Made by a program: the position numbers and the translations under genes
Notes under the pieces: generated by a model
Told to the model about the DNA's origin: nothing
Databases searched by the model: none
What the model saw: only the letters and a program-made list of their open reading frames with translations
In this document: positions 24,995 through 33,074 of the stretch, piece after piece
How positions within the stretch are numbered: position 1 is the first letter of the stretch
Layout of the letters: every line of letters begins with the position of its first letter
Assembly (NCBI GenBank): GCA_025350145.1
Contig: JANXYH010000102.1
Coordinates: 18,681-82,680 of the forward strand
Reading direction: 5' to 3'
Length of the DNA stretch: 64,000 nt
Origin: Burkholderiales bacterium
GTDB lineage: Bacteria > Pseudomonadota > Gammaproteobacteria > Burkholderiales > Burkholderiaceae_C

Positions 24995-26376
24995 GGTTGA
25001 TTCCCCAGTTGGTTGCGCACGCTGCGGGCCGCAATCGCACCGCCGGCCATGGCGCTGAGCAGGCCGTTGCCCGAGAGGTAGCCCCAGACCGCGTTGCCCG
25101 ACACGCCGCGCGCCGCGCCGCCGGCGGCCCAGAGGTTGGGCAGGGCGCTGCCGTCGGGCCGCAGCACCCGGCAGTCGGCATCGATGTCCAGCCCGCCCTG
25201 GGTATGGAACAGCGCGCCGCTGACGCGGATGGCGTGCCACGGCGGCGCCAGGCCGCTGCCCGCCAGGGTCTCGGTCAGGGGCGCTGGCGGGCAGCCGATC
25301 AGGTCCGCCAGCGCGGCCGCATCGGCGGCACTGCGGACCGCCCCGGCGGCCTGCGCGGCGACAAAGTCGGGAAAGCCCTGGCCCAGCGCCAGCAGCGGCG
25401 CGTCGAACACCATCCAGGCCAGCCCGCCGGGCTGGGCCAGCACCTGCACGGCAGCCTCGGAGTAGCCGGCGGTCTCGTCGTGAAATCGCCGGCCCGCGGC
25501 ATTGACCTGGATGCCGCCGTTGACCATCAGCGCCCAGGTGATGAGCGCGCCTTGCGGCACCGCCCAGCCGCCATGGCCCTGGTAGCCGCCCAGATCGGCC
25601 AGTGCCGCGCCCAACTGCTGGCCCCAGGTGATGGCCGCGCCGTCGTTGCCGGCGTGGCCGGCGTAGACCGCGTCGACCATCTCGGGCAGGTGCTGGCGGA
25701 CCATCGCCGGGTTGCCGCCAAAGCCGTTGCAGGCCAGGATCAGCGCCTGGCAGCCCAGTTGCTCCAGGCTGCCGTCGGGCCGGCGGCAGGCCAGGCCAAT
25801 CACCCGGTCGGTGCGGTCGCACCAGAGTTCTTCCACCCGCGCCTGGGTCAGCACGCTGGCGCCGGCCCGCTCGGCGGCTGCGGCCAGCGCCGCGACCAGG
25901 GCCGCGCCGCTGCGCTGCGCCAGGCTGTGCATGCGGCGGCGGCTGTGGCCGGGGTAGAGAAAACCGTCCAGCAGCTCGAAGTCCAGGCCATGCCGGGCCT
26001 GCAGGTCGTCGATCACCCCGCCTATCGCCCGGCTGTAGGCCGCCACCAGCGCCGGCGCCGCCCGGCCCCTGGCCTTGGCCTGGATCTCTGCGGCGAACCG
26101 CTCGGCCGAATCGTCCAGCACCCCGGCGGCGGCCTGCACCCGGGTGCAGGCGGCGGGGATGAAGCCCGAGGACAGCGCGGTCGAGCCCTGCGCTTGGGCG
26201 TCGCGCTCCAGCAGCAGCGCCTCTACCCCGGCGTCGCGCAGGCCCAGCGCGGCGACCAGGCCGCAGGCGCCGGCACCGACGATCGCCACCGCCACGGCGG
26301 GCGTGCCGGCGGGCATGCACTCGGCGCGGACAACCCGGGCTGCGGCCGGCATCAGGCCGTCGGCCGGTGCCGGCAT
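24991..26376 (-). CDS. FAD-binding (fumarate reductase/succinate dehydrogenase flavoprotein-like) oxidoreductase
   Basis: A 461-residue flavoprotein of the FAD_binding_2 group, which includes fumarate reductase, ketosteroid dehydrogenase and tricarballylate dehydrogenase. The N-terminal ADP-binding motif is VAIVGAGACGLVAAL. The substrate domain contains ITWALMVNGGIQVNAAGRRF, and the C-terminal FAD-binding block reads LPNLWAAGGAARGVSGNAVW. It probably inserts or removes a C=C bond next to a carboxylate. The ATG at 26376 overlaps the hydantoinase stop (TGATG). A 24-bp tandem duplication supplies a second ATG at 26352, and MPAGTP is a third option. Confidence 0.83.
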   Translation of the reverse strand: MPAPADGLMPAAARVVRAECMPAGTPAVAVAIVGAGACGLVAALGLRDAGVEALLLERDAQAQGSTALSSGFIPAACTRVQAAAGVLDDSAERFAAEIQAKARGRAAPALVAAYSRAIGGVIDDLQARHGLDFELLDGFLYPGHSRRRMHSLAQRSGAALVAALAAAAERAGASVLTQARVEELWCDRTDRVIGLACRRPDGSLEQLGCQALILACNGFGGNPAMVRQHLPEMVDAVYAGHAGNDGAAITWGQQLGAALADLGGYQGHGGWAVPQGALITWALMVNGGIQVNAAGRRFHDETAGYSEAAVQVLAQPGGLAWMVFDAPLLALGQGFPDFVAAQAAGAVRSAADAAALADLIGCPPAPLTETLAGSGLAPPWHAIRVSGALFHTQGGLDIDADCRVLRPDGSALPNLWAAGGAARGVSGNAVWGYLSGNGLLSAMAGGAIAARSVRNQLGNQP

Positions 26377-26395
26377 CAGGCCGTCGGCCGGTGCA
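26348..26395. repeat. 24-bp tandem duplication at a gene junction
   Basis: Two adjacent copies, 26348-26371 and 26372-26395, match at 23 of 24 bases. On the coding strand each copy contains CTGATG, so the stop of the hydantoinase gene and the start of the flavoprotein gene exist in one copy and a second potential start in the other. The extra copy adds PAPADGLM to the flavoprotein N-terminus. Confidence 0.9.
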
Positions 26396-27848
26396 GGTAC
26401 TGGCCGCGCGGTTTGCCGATGATCCGCCCGCCTTCGTGCACCAGCATGCCGCGCAGGAAGGTGGCGTCGACCCGGGCCGACAATTCCAGCCCCTCGAACG
26501 GGGTGTAACCCTGGGTCGACGGCGAATCCTTGGCGGCAATCGTCCAGGTTTTGGCCGGGTCGACCAGCGCGATGTCGGCGTCGAAACCCTCGGCGAGGTC
26601 GCCCTTTTGGTTCAGGCCAAAGCGCTGCGCGGGGTTCCAACTGGTGACCCGCGCGATCTGGTTGAAGGCCATCCCGCGTTTCATGCCTTCGCTCACCAGG
26701 GCCGGCAGCAGATATTCTGTGCCGCCGAACCCGCTCTTCGCCATCCAGATATTTCCGAAATAATGTTTTGGAACCTTCGTCTCGTGCCGGCAGCAGGCAT
26801 GGTCGCTGACCACCCAATCCACTTCGCCGGCCAGCAGCGCCTGCCACAGGTATTCGACATCGGCGCGCGGCCGGATCGGCGGATTGACTTTCGCCAACTC
26901 GCCCGCCGGGCTCGTGATGTCGAGCATCAAATGGCCGATCGTGACCTCGCGGCGGAAATCGATGTGGGGAAAAGTTTCGGCCATCATCAGCGCCGCCTGC
27001 AGCGCCTTGCGCGACGACAGGTGGAGCAGGTTGATGTTCGGCAGGGCGGTTTCGTGGGCGAGGTAGCTGGCGATGAACACAGCCAGCCCTTCGGAGTGCG
27101 GTGGCCGCGACGCGCTGTACGCCGCGAGGCCCTGCAGCGATTTGTCGCGGGCCACCCTGTGGGTATAGGCGGTCATGATCTCGGCGGTTTCGCAGTGGAG
27201 CGACAGCGAGATCTGCGCGGCCCGCTCCGGGAAGCGCTCGCGGGCCGCCTGGACGCCACGCATGACAAACTCGAAATGGGCGTAGTCGTAGCGCTCGTCG
27301 GCGCCTATCATGAGAAATTCGCGCTGCGCGTCGCTGGCCCCGTGGAGACCATGCGAGCCGTAGAACATGAATATCTTGAAGCTCGCCACGCCGTGCTTTT
27401 CAATCAACTCCGGGATTTCGTCGATGTGCTCCCCGTTCATCGGCGCAAGGTGGTAGCCGTAATCGACATGGAAGCGTTTTTGGCTCAGCTTCAATACTTT
27501 TGGAAAAAATTTTGCATATGGCCCGCCCTGGTTCAGGTAATACTGGCCGGTGCGGAAGTAGTTGAGGCTGGAGGTGACCCCGCCGAGTGCCGCCGCCTGG
27601 CTCTCGCTGACCGCGTCTTCGGCCAGCGGGGCGTAGATGCCGGCGTGCATGTGGGCGTCGACCACGCCCGGAAACGCCAATCGGCCGGCACCGTCATAGA
27701 CCTGCTTGGCCAGCGCCACATCGATGCCCGGCGCGACCCGGGCGATCTTGCCGCCGCTGACCGCGATGTCGGCCTCGTGGACCACGTTGCCATGCGGGCG
27801 CACCACCCGCACGCGCTTGAGCAGCAGGTCGAATGCAGGGGCGGTCAT
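26376..27848 (-). CDS. Dihydroorotase/hydantoinase-like amidohydrolase
   Basis: A 490-residue cyclic amidohydrolase of the dihydropyrimidinase/hydantoinase group. The binuclear zinc site is indicated by H66 and H68 in VVDAHMHAG, a carbamylatable K158 in SFKIFM, H in SLHCETAE, H in LLHLSS, and D in WVVSDHACC. It should open a cyclic amide, imide or related ring. Start and stop overlap both neighbours (ATGA with the small hydratase subunit, TGATG with the flavoprotein). Two short A+T-rich patches (about 26740-26775 and 27485-27535) contrast with the gene's G+C-rich remainder, hinting at recent acquisition or unusual codon use. Confidence 0.9.
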   Translation of the reverse strand: MTAPAFDLLLKRVRVVRPHGNVVHEADIAVSGGKIARVAPGIDVALAKQVYDGAGRLAFPGVVDAHMHAGIYAPLAEDAVSESQAAALGGVTSSLNYFRTGQYYLNQGGPYAKFFPKVLKLSQKRFHVDYGYHLAPMNGEHIDEIPELIEKHGVASFKIFMFYGSHGLHGASDAQREFLMIGADERYDYAHFEFVMRGVQAARERFPERAAQISLSLHCETAEIMTAYTHRVARDKSLQGLAAYSASRPPHSEGLAVFIASYLAHETALPNINLLHLSSRKALQAALMMAETFPHIDFRREVTIGHLMLDITSPAGELAKVNPPIRPRADVEYLWQALLAGEVDWVVSDHACCRHETKVPKHYFGNIWMAKSGFGGTEYLLPALVSEGMKRGMAFNQIARVTSWNPAQRFGLNQKGDLAEGFDADIALVDPAKTWTIAAKDSPSTQGYTPFEGLELSARVDATFLRGMLVHEGGRIIGKPRGQYLHRPTA

Positions 27849-28456
27849 CGGCGCTTCTCCGGGTGCGGGTTGGCAAGTTTGGAAGTCTGGCGCTTGAGCA
27901 GCGGCAACAGGCCGCCGGCATCGACCATGTCGAGCAAGAAGCCGGGGATGGGCTCGCAGGCCAGCCTGCGGCCGTCGGCCAGGCCGATGCGGCCGGCGCG
28001 GGCGTCGATGGTGATGGCCTGGCCCTCGCCGATCTCATCGGCCTGCGGGCAGGTCAGCAGCAGCAAGCCGACGTTGAAGGCATTGCGGAAATACAGCCCG
28101 GCAAAGCCCGGCGCGATCACCGCCGCCAGCCCCAGGTAGACCAGGGCGCTGGCGGCCTGCTCGCGCGACGAGCCGATGCCGAAGTCGGCGCCGGCCACGA
28201 TCCAGTCGCCGCGCTGCACGCCTGCGGCAAAGTCCGGCCGCAGGCTGTGCAGGCACTGCGCGGCGGTGACGGCGATGCCGTGCTGCATGGTCGGGCCGGG
28301 CGCCAGTTGGTCGGTGTCGACGTCGGCCGGCAGGCGCCAGACGCGGTTGCCGCGCGGCGTGGCGGGGGTGCGCCGCGCCAGCAATCGCCCGGCGGGCGTG
28401 GTCAGGGGCGCGGCGGGCGTGGTCAGCGGCGCCGCCGCAGATCCGTCGCGGCTCAT
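27845..28456 (-). CDS. Aconitase-family hydratase, small subunit (LeuD-like)
   Basis: A 203-residue swivel-domain subunit related to the small subunit of 3-isopropylmalate dehydratase. Signatures are the VDTDQLAPG segment and GADFGIGSSREQAA, the loop that positions the substrate, followed by FRNAFNVGL. The first 30 residues contain a duplicated AAPLTTP sequence encoded by a 21-bp tandem repeat. The ATG overlaps the stop of the large subunit (TGATG). Its setting in a catabolic operon argues against leucine biosynthesis; dimethylmaleate hydratase-type or other (de)hydratases are better analogues. Confidence 0.87.
   Translation of the reverse strand: MSRDGSAAAPLTTPAAPLTTPAGRLLARRTPATPRGNRVWRLPADVDTDQLAPGPTMQHGIAVTAAQCLHSLRPDFAAGVQRGDWIVAGADFGIGSSREQAASALVYLGLAAVIAPGFAGLYFRNAFNVGLLLLTCPQADEIGEGQAITIDARAGRIGLADGRRLACEPIPGFLLDMVDAGGLLPLLKRQTSKLANPHPEKRR
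28391..28432. repeat. 21-bp tandem duplication in the small hydratase subunit gene
   Basis: Copies 28391-28411 and 28412-28432 match at 20 of 21 bases and encode AAPLTTP twice near the N-terminus. It lies in a flexible leader and should not disturb the fold. Confidence 0.88.
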
Positions 28457-29733
28457 CAAAGCAGCTCGCGGGCGTCGCAGATCGCCCCGCGCAGGGCCGA
28501 GGCGGCGACGGTGTAGGGTGAGCCGAGGTAGACCTGGGCGGTGTCGGCGCCCATCCGGCCCTTGAAGTTGCGCGCGGTCGACGAGACCACGGTCGCGCCC
28601 TCGGCGATCCGGCTGCCGTAGCCGGCACAGGCGCCGCAACTGCTGGGCAGGACGCTGGCGCCGGCCTCGACCAACTGGGCGAGCACGATCTGGCCGCGGG
28701 CTGAGGTCGCCTCGCGCACGCTGGCCGGCGCGACCAGCAGTTGCACGCCGCGGGCGATGCGCCGTCCGGCCAGCACCCGGGCGGCGGCCTCCAGGTCGTC
28801 GAGCTTGGCACCGGTGCAGGCGCCGAGGTAGGCGATGTCGATGGGGGTGTGGGGCAGGGCGTCGACGGCGCAGACATTGGCCGGGCTGTGCGGCCTGGCC
28901 ACCTGCGGCGCCAGCCTGGCGGCGTCGAAACTGTGGCGGCTGCCGGCGGCGCCGCTGTCGCTGTGCCAGGGCTGGGTTTGGAAGCTGGCCGCGCCATGGC
29001 CGTGCAGCCAGCCGGCGGTGGTCGCGTCGGGGGCGATCAGCCCGGCCTGGGCGCCCAACTCGGCGCTCATGTTGCACAGCGTCATGCGCTCGGCCATTGA
29101 CAACGCCGTCACTGCCTCGCCGCAGAACTCCAGCGCGCCGTACTGGCCGCCGTTCATGCCATGTTGGCCGAGCATGTGCAGCACCATGTCCTTGGCGGTC
29201 ACGCCCTCGGCCAGCCGGCCGCGCCAGTCCATGAAGATCGTCTGCGGCACCTTCAGCCAGATCTCGCCGCGCACCACCACGCCGAGCATCTCGGTGGCGC
29301 CGATGCCGAACATGAAGGCGCCGAACGCCCCGCCGGTCGGCGAATGCGAATCGCCGCCGACGCAGAACATGCCCGGCCGGATGTGGCCATGCTGGGGCAC
29401 GACCACATGGCAGATCCCCTGGCTGTCGTAGACATGCGGCAGGCCCTGCGCGGCGGCGAATTCGCGGGCGATGCGCACGATCTGGCGCGAGGCTGCGTCG
29501 GCCTCGGGCACGTAGTGGTCGATCACCAGCACGACCTTGCGCTTGTCCCAGATGGTGGCGCCGAGTTCGGCCAGCATCGGTTGCAGCCGGCGCGGGCCGC
29601 CGGAGTCGTGGAACATCGCCAGATCGACCTTGCAGGTGACGATCTCGCCCGGCTTGACCTGGGAGCGGCCGGCGGCGCGGGCGATCAGCTTCTGCGCCAG
29701 CGTGGCGGGGGCGAAGGGCCAGTTCGAGTTCAT
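28456..29733 (-). CDS. Aconitase-family hydratase, large subunit (LeuC-like)
   Basis: A 425-residue [4Fe-4S] subunit related to 3-isopropylmalate dehydratase large subunit. The three cluster cysteines are in YLGACTGAKLDD and PSSCGACAGYG. Other landmarks are CVGGDSHSPTGGAFGAF and RNFKGRMGAD, typical of the family. The ATG at 29733 gives MNSNWPFAPATLAQKL, a conventional start; a GTG at 29751 is possible. It would add or remove water at a malate-like substrate. In the operon it lies directly after the LivF ATPase gene. Confidence 0.88.
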   Translation of the reverse strand: MNSNWPFAPATLAQKLIARAAGRSQVKPGEIVTCKVDLAMFHDSGGPRRLQPMLAELGATIWDKRKVVLVIDHYVPEADAASRQIVRIAREFAAAQGLPHVYDSQGICHVVVPQHGHIRPGMFCVGGDSHSPTGGAFGAFMFGIGATEMLGVVVRGEIWLKVPQTIFMDWRGRLAEGVTAKDMVLHMLGQHGMNGGQYGALEFCGEAVTALSMAERMTLCNMSAELGAQAGLIAPDATTAGWLHGHGAASFQTQPWHSDSGAAGSRHSFDAARLAPQVARPHSPANVCAVDALPHTPIDIAYLGACTGAKLDDLEAAARVLAGRRIARGVQLLVAPASVREATSARGQIVLAQLVEAGASVLPSSCGACAGYGSRIAEGATVVSSTARNFKGRMGADTAQVYLGSPYTVAASALRGAICDARELL

Positions 29734-29754
29734 CAGCGCCGCAGTGTGCACCCG

Positions 29755-30468
29755 TCACAGGCCGAGGTAGGCCTGCCGCAGGCTGTCGCTGGCCAACAGC
29801 TCGGCCGGCCTGCCGCTGAAGCGGATGCTGCCGTTTTCCATCACATAGGCCCGGTCGGCGATCTCCAGCGACTGGGCCACGTTCTGCTCGACCAGGAGCA
29901 GCGCCAGGCCATCGCGGTGGAGCCGCTGGATCAGCGCGAACAGCTCCTCGACCAGCAGCGGCGACAACCCCAGCGAGGGTTCGTCGAGGATCAGCAGCCG
30001 CGGCTCGGCCATCAGCCCGCGGCCAATCGCCAGCATCTGCTGCTCGCCGCCGCTGAGCGAGCCGGCCAGTTGCGCCCGGCGCTGCGCCAGCCTGGGGAAG
30101 GTGGCGAAGGCCTGGTCGAGGTTGCGTCCGCGCCTGGCCTGGGCTCGGGCATGGCTGCCGAGCAGCAGGTTGTCGAGCACGCTCAGATTGGGAAATATCC
30201 TGCGCCCCTCGGGCACCTGGATCAGGCCGGCGCGGACGATCTCGCGGTAGTGCAGGCGGCTGATCTCGCGGCCATCGAAGCGGATCTGGCCCGACCAGGC
30301 CGGCACGATCCCGCAGACGGTGTTGTTCAGCGTCGATTTGCCGGCGCCGTTGCTGCCCAGCAGGGCGACGATCTCGCCGGGCCCGACCTGCAGGTCGATG
30401 CCGCGCAGCACCTGGCTGCGGCCATGGCCGCCGTGCAGCGCCTGGATGGCCAGCAGCGCAGTGGTCAT
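29755..30468 (-). CDS. livF: Branched-chain-type ABC transporter ATPase LivF
   Basis: A 237-residue ATPase of the hydrophobic amino acid uptake family. Walker A is GSNGAGKST, the ABC signature LSGGEQQ, Walker B LLILDEPS, and the characteristic LivF segment EGRRIFPNLSVLDNL is present. It works with LivG on the cytoplasmic face of LivHM. The start overlaps the livG stop by four bases. Confidence 0.93.
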   Translation of the reverse strand: MTTALLAIQALHGGHGRSQVLRGIDLQVGPGEIVALLGSNGAGKSTLNNTVCGIVPAWSGQIRFDGREISRLHYREIVRAGLIQVPEGRRIFPNLSVLDNLLLGSHARAQARRGRNLDQAFATFPRLAQRRAQLAGSLSGGEQQMLAIGRGLMAEPRLLILDEPSLGLSPLLVEELFALIQRLHRDGLALLLVEQNVAQSLEIADRAYVMENGSIRFSGRPAELLASDSLRQAYLGL

Positions 30469-31238
30469 CTCGGTGACCTGCGGTTCAGCCGCGCGGCCGT
30501 GCCCCGGCCGAGGTAGGCCTCGATCACCCGCTCATCGCGCGTCACCTGCTCCGGCGTGCCGCTGGCGATCAGCTCGCCCTGGGCCAGCACCCAGACCTGC
30601 CCGGCGAGGTGCATCACCGCCTGCATCACATGCTCGATCATCAGCACCGTGACGCCGCTGTCGGCGATGCCACGCACCACCGGCAGCATCTCGGCGATCT
30701 CCTGCGGGTTCAGGCCGGCCAGAACCTCGTCGAGCAGCAGCAGCTTAGGGCTGGTGGCCAGCGCCCGGGCCAGCTCCAGCCGCTTGCGGCCGGCCACGGT
30801 CAGCTCACCGGCGGGCTGCTCCAGCAGCGCCCCCAGGCCGACCCGCTGCGCCACGCCTTCAGCCGCGGCCAGCGCCGCCTGGCGCTCGGCCAGGCGCAGG
30901 TGGGCGCCGACGGCGATGTTCTCGCGCACCGTCTGGGCGGCAAAGGGCTGGACGATCTGGAAGGTCCGCGCCAGCCCGGCGCGGGCATTGCGGTGCGGCG
31001 CCTGGCCGGTGATGTCGCGGCCGTCGAAATGCACCCGCCCGCTGTCGGGCCTGAGAAAGCCCGACATCAGGGCAAACAGGGTGGTCTTGCCGGCGCCGTT
31101 GGGGCCGATCAGCGCGCTCAGGCTGCCGGCCGGCACCGTCAGGCTGACGTTATGCACCGCGCGCAGACCGCCAAAGGCGATGCCGACGCCGTCCAGCCGC
31201 AGCAGCGGTTGCTGTGGCTGTGGGGCCGTGTCAGCCAC
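30465..31238 (-). CDS. livG: Branched-chain-type ABC transporter ATPase LivG
   Basis: A 257-residue ATPase. Walker A is GPNGAGKTT, the signature region ELTVAGRKRLELARAL is the LivG form, Walker B LLLLDEVLAGL, and the LivG insert NARAGLARTFQIVQPF is present. The GTG at 31238 (VADTAPQPQQP) is preferred; it overlaps the livM stop by eight bases (GTGGCTGA). An in-frame ATG at 31274 would extend further into livM. Confidence 0.92.
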   Translation of the reverse strand: MADTAPQPQQPLLRLDGVGIAFGGLRAVHNVSLTVPAGSLSALIGPNGAGKTTLFALMSGFLRPDSGRVHFDGRDITGQAPHRNARAGLARTFQIVQPFAAQTVRENIAVGAHLRLAERQAALAAAEGVAQRVGLGALLEQPAGELTVAGRKRLELARALATSPKLLLLDEVLAGLNPQEIAEMLPVVRGIADSGVTVLMIEHVMQAVMHLAGQVWVLAQGELIASGTPEQVTRDERVIEAYLGRGTAARLNRRSPR

Positions 31239-32190
31239 GGCCGCGCCAGACTTCGGCCAGGCGCTGGCCGGCACCGGCCAGGCCGCGCGGCAGGAACAGC
31301 ACGATCAGCACCAGCACGCTGCCATAGACCACCATGTTCAGCCCCGGCAACTGGCCGAACAGGTTGCGCGTGGCCTCGGCCAGCAGGTGCAGCAGCGCTG
31401 CGCCCAGGAGTGGCCCCCAGAGCGTGCCCAGGCCGCCGACGATGGCCGCGACCAGCGCCTCGACCGAGCTGGCCGGGCCGAAAGCGATGCCCGGGTCGAT
31501 GTACTGGAACACCTGGGCGTAGAACGCCCCGCCACCGCCCATCAGCGCAGCCGAGAGCGTGATCGCGCCGAGCTTGACCGCGAACGGGTTGACGCCGACG
31601 GCCCGCGCCGCGTCCTCGTTGTCGCGCACCGCCTGGAGTTGCGCGCCGAAGCGCGAATGCCGCAGCCAGGCGCAGACCAGCAGCGCCAGCAGCAGCAGCG
31701 CCAGGGCCAGGCCGACGAAGCCGGCGCGTGACTCGAACTGCAGGTTGGCTGCGGCCGGGCGCAGTGGCAGCATCAAGCCCACCCCGGCACCGGTGAATGC
31801 CACCGACACCGCAGCGATGCGCAGCAACTCGGCGAAGGCCAGCGTCACCAGGGCGAAGTACGAGCCCTTGAGGCCGTAGCGAAAGCTCAGGGCACCGACC
31901 GCCGCGCCCATCGCCGCAGCCGCCAGCGCCGCCAGCCCCAGCGCCAGCCAGGCGTTGACGCCGCCGGCCGTCTGCGCCAGCACCTGGACATAGGCGCCGC
32001 TGCCGAAGAACAGGGCGTGGCCGAACGAGAACTGGCCACCGAAGCCGGCCAGGATGTTCCAGGCACTGGCCAGCAGTGCCACGTACAGCGTCATCATCAG
32101 CAGGTTGAGCCAGACGCCGGAGCCGCTGAGCGCGGCGGCGGCGGCGACGGCCAGGGCGAAGGCGGCGATGGCCGCCAGATCGCGCCTCAT
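31231..32190 (-). CDS. livM: Branched-chain-type ABC permease LivM
   Basis: A 319-residue integral membrane permease. About nine hydrophobic segments are visible, the first at residues 5-25. The LivM coupling region RFGAQLQAVRDNEDAARAVGVNPF contacts the ATPase. The ATG at 32190 overlaps the livH stop (ATGA). It forms the translocation pore with LivH. Confidence 0.92.
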   Translation of the reverse strand: MRRDLAAIAAFALAVAAAAALSGSGVWLNLLMMTLYVALLASAWNILAGFGGQFSFGHALFFGSGAYVQVLAQTAGGVNAWLALGLAALAAAAMGAAVGALSFRYGLKGSYFALVTLAFAELLRIAAVSVAFTGAGVGLMLPLRPAAANLQFESRAGFVGLALALLLLALLVCAWLRHSRFGAQLQAVRDNEDAARAVGVNPFAVKLGAITLSAALMGGGGAFYAQVFQYIDPGIAFGPASSVEALVAAIVGGLGTLWGPLLGAALLHLLAEATRNLFGQLPGLNMVVYGSVLVLIVLFLPRGLAGAGQRLAEVWRGRG

Positions 32191-33074
32191 CCCCGGGCCC
32201 CGAACAGGCCGGTGGGCCGGAACAGCAGCACCACGATGAAAATCGCGAAGATGCCGATCTGGCCCAGCGACTCGCCCAGCAGCAGCCCGCCCAGCGACTC
32301 GACCACACCGATCAGCAGGCCGCCCAGCAGCGCCCCGGCAAAGCTGCCCATGCCGCCGAGCACGACGATAGTGAAGGCCACCAGCACGAAGCCGCCACCG
32401 ACCTGCGGGTTGACGTAGTAGGCCGGCAGCAGGAAGCAGGCGGCCGCGCCCAGACAGGCAAAGCCCAGGCCGAAGCTGACGGCGTAGACATGGTCGACAT
32501 CGATGCCCATCAGCTTGGCGCCGTGCTTTTCCTTGGCCACCGCGCGGATCGCCCGGCCCAGGTCGGTGCGGTTCACCGCCCAGAGCATCGCCGCGCTGCA
32601 CGCCAGGGCGCCGGCGAAGGCGATCAGCTTGGGCAGGGCGATCATCGCCGGGCCGAAGCTGTCGGGGCCGATCTGCACGGTCTTCAAGGTGTAGGCGGTG
32701 TCGATACTGCGGGTGTCGCTCTTGAACAGCAGCAGCGCCAGGTTCTCCAGCACGATCGCCAGGCCCAGCGTCACCAGCAGGATGTTCTCGTCCTTGCCGT
32801 GGCTGGCGCGGTTGATGACCAGGCGCTGCAGGGCATAGCCGAGTGCGTACATCCCGGGCACCACCGGGAGCAGCGCCAGATACGGGTCCAAACCGAACTG
32901 GGCATGCAGGAAGTAGACCGCGTACAGCGCCACCATCAACGCCGCGCCATGGGCGAAATTGATGATGTGCAGGACGCCATAGATCAGCGTCAGGCCGAGC
33001 GCGATCAGGGCGTAGACCGCGCCCGTGGTCAGGCCATTGAGGACCGACGGGAAGAGGATGCCGAGTTCAGCCAC
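32187..33074 (-). CDS. livH: Branched-chain-type ABC permease LivH
   Basis: A 295-residue permease with eight or so membrane segments and the family motif GLTLIYGVLHIINFAHG near the N-terminus. The EAA-like loop around RAIRAVAKEKHGAKLMGID docks to the ATPase. It starts at GTG 33074 and overlaps the livK stop by eight bases, with the same GTGGCTGA sequence as at the livM/livG junction. Confidence 0.93.
   Translation of the reverse strand: MAELGILFPSVLNGLTTGAVYALIALGLTLIYGVLHIINFAHGAALMVALYAVYFLHAQFGLDPYLALLPVVPGMYALGYALQRLVINRASHGKDENILLVTLGLAIVLENLALLLFKSDTRSIDTAYTLKTVQIGPDSFGPAMIALPKLIAFAGALACSAAMLWAVNRTDLGRAIRAVAKEKHGAKLMGIDVDHVYAVSFGLGFACLGAAACFLLPAYYVNPQVGGGFVLVAFTIVVLGGMGSFAGALLGGLLIGVVESLGGLLLGESLGQIGIFAIFIVVLLFRPTGLFGARG

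Noticed and set aside
27845..29733. Leucine biosynthesis leuCD
   Set aside because: The pair is embedded in an overlapping operon with uptake, amidohydrolase, flavoprotein and lyase genes and has no leuB or leuA neighbour; a catabolic hydratase is more likely.
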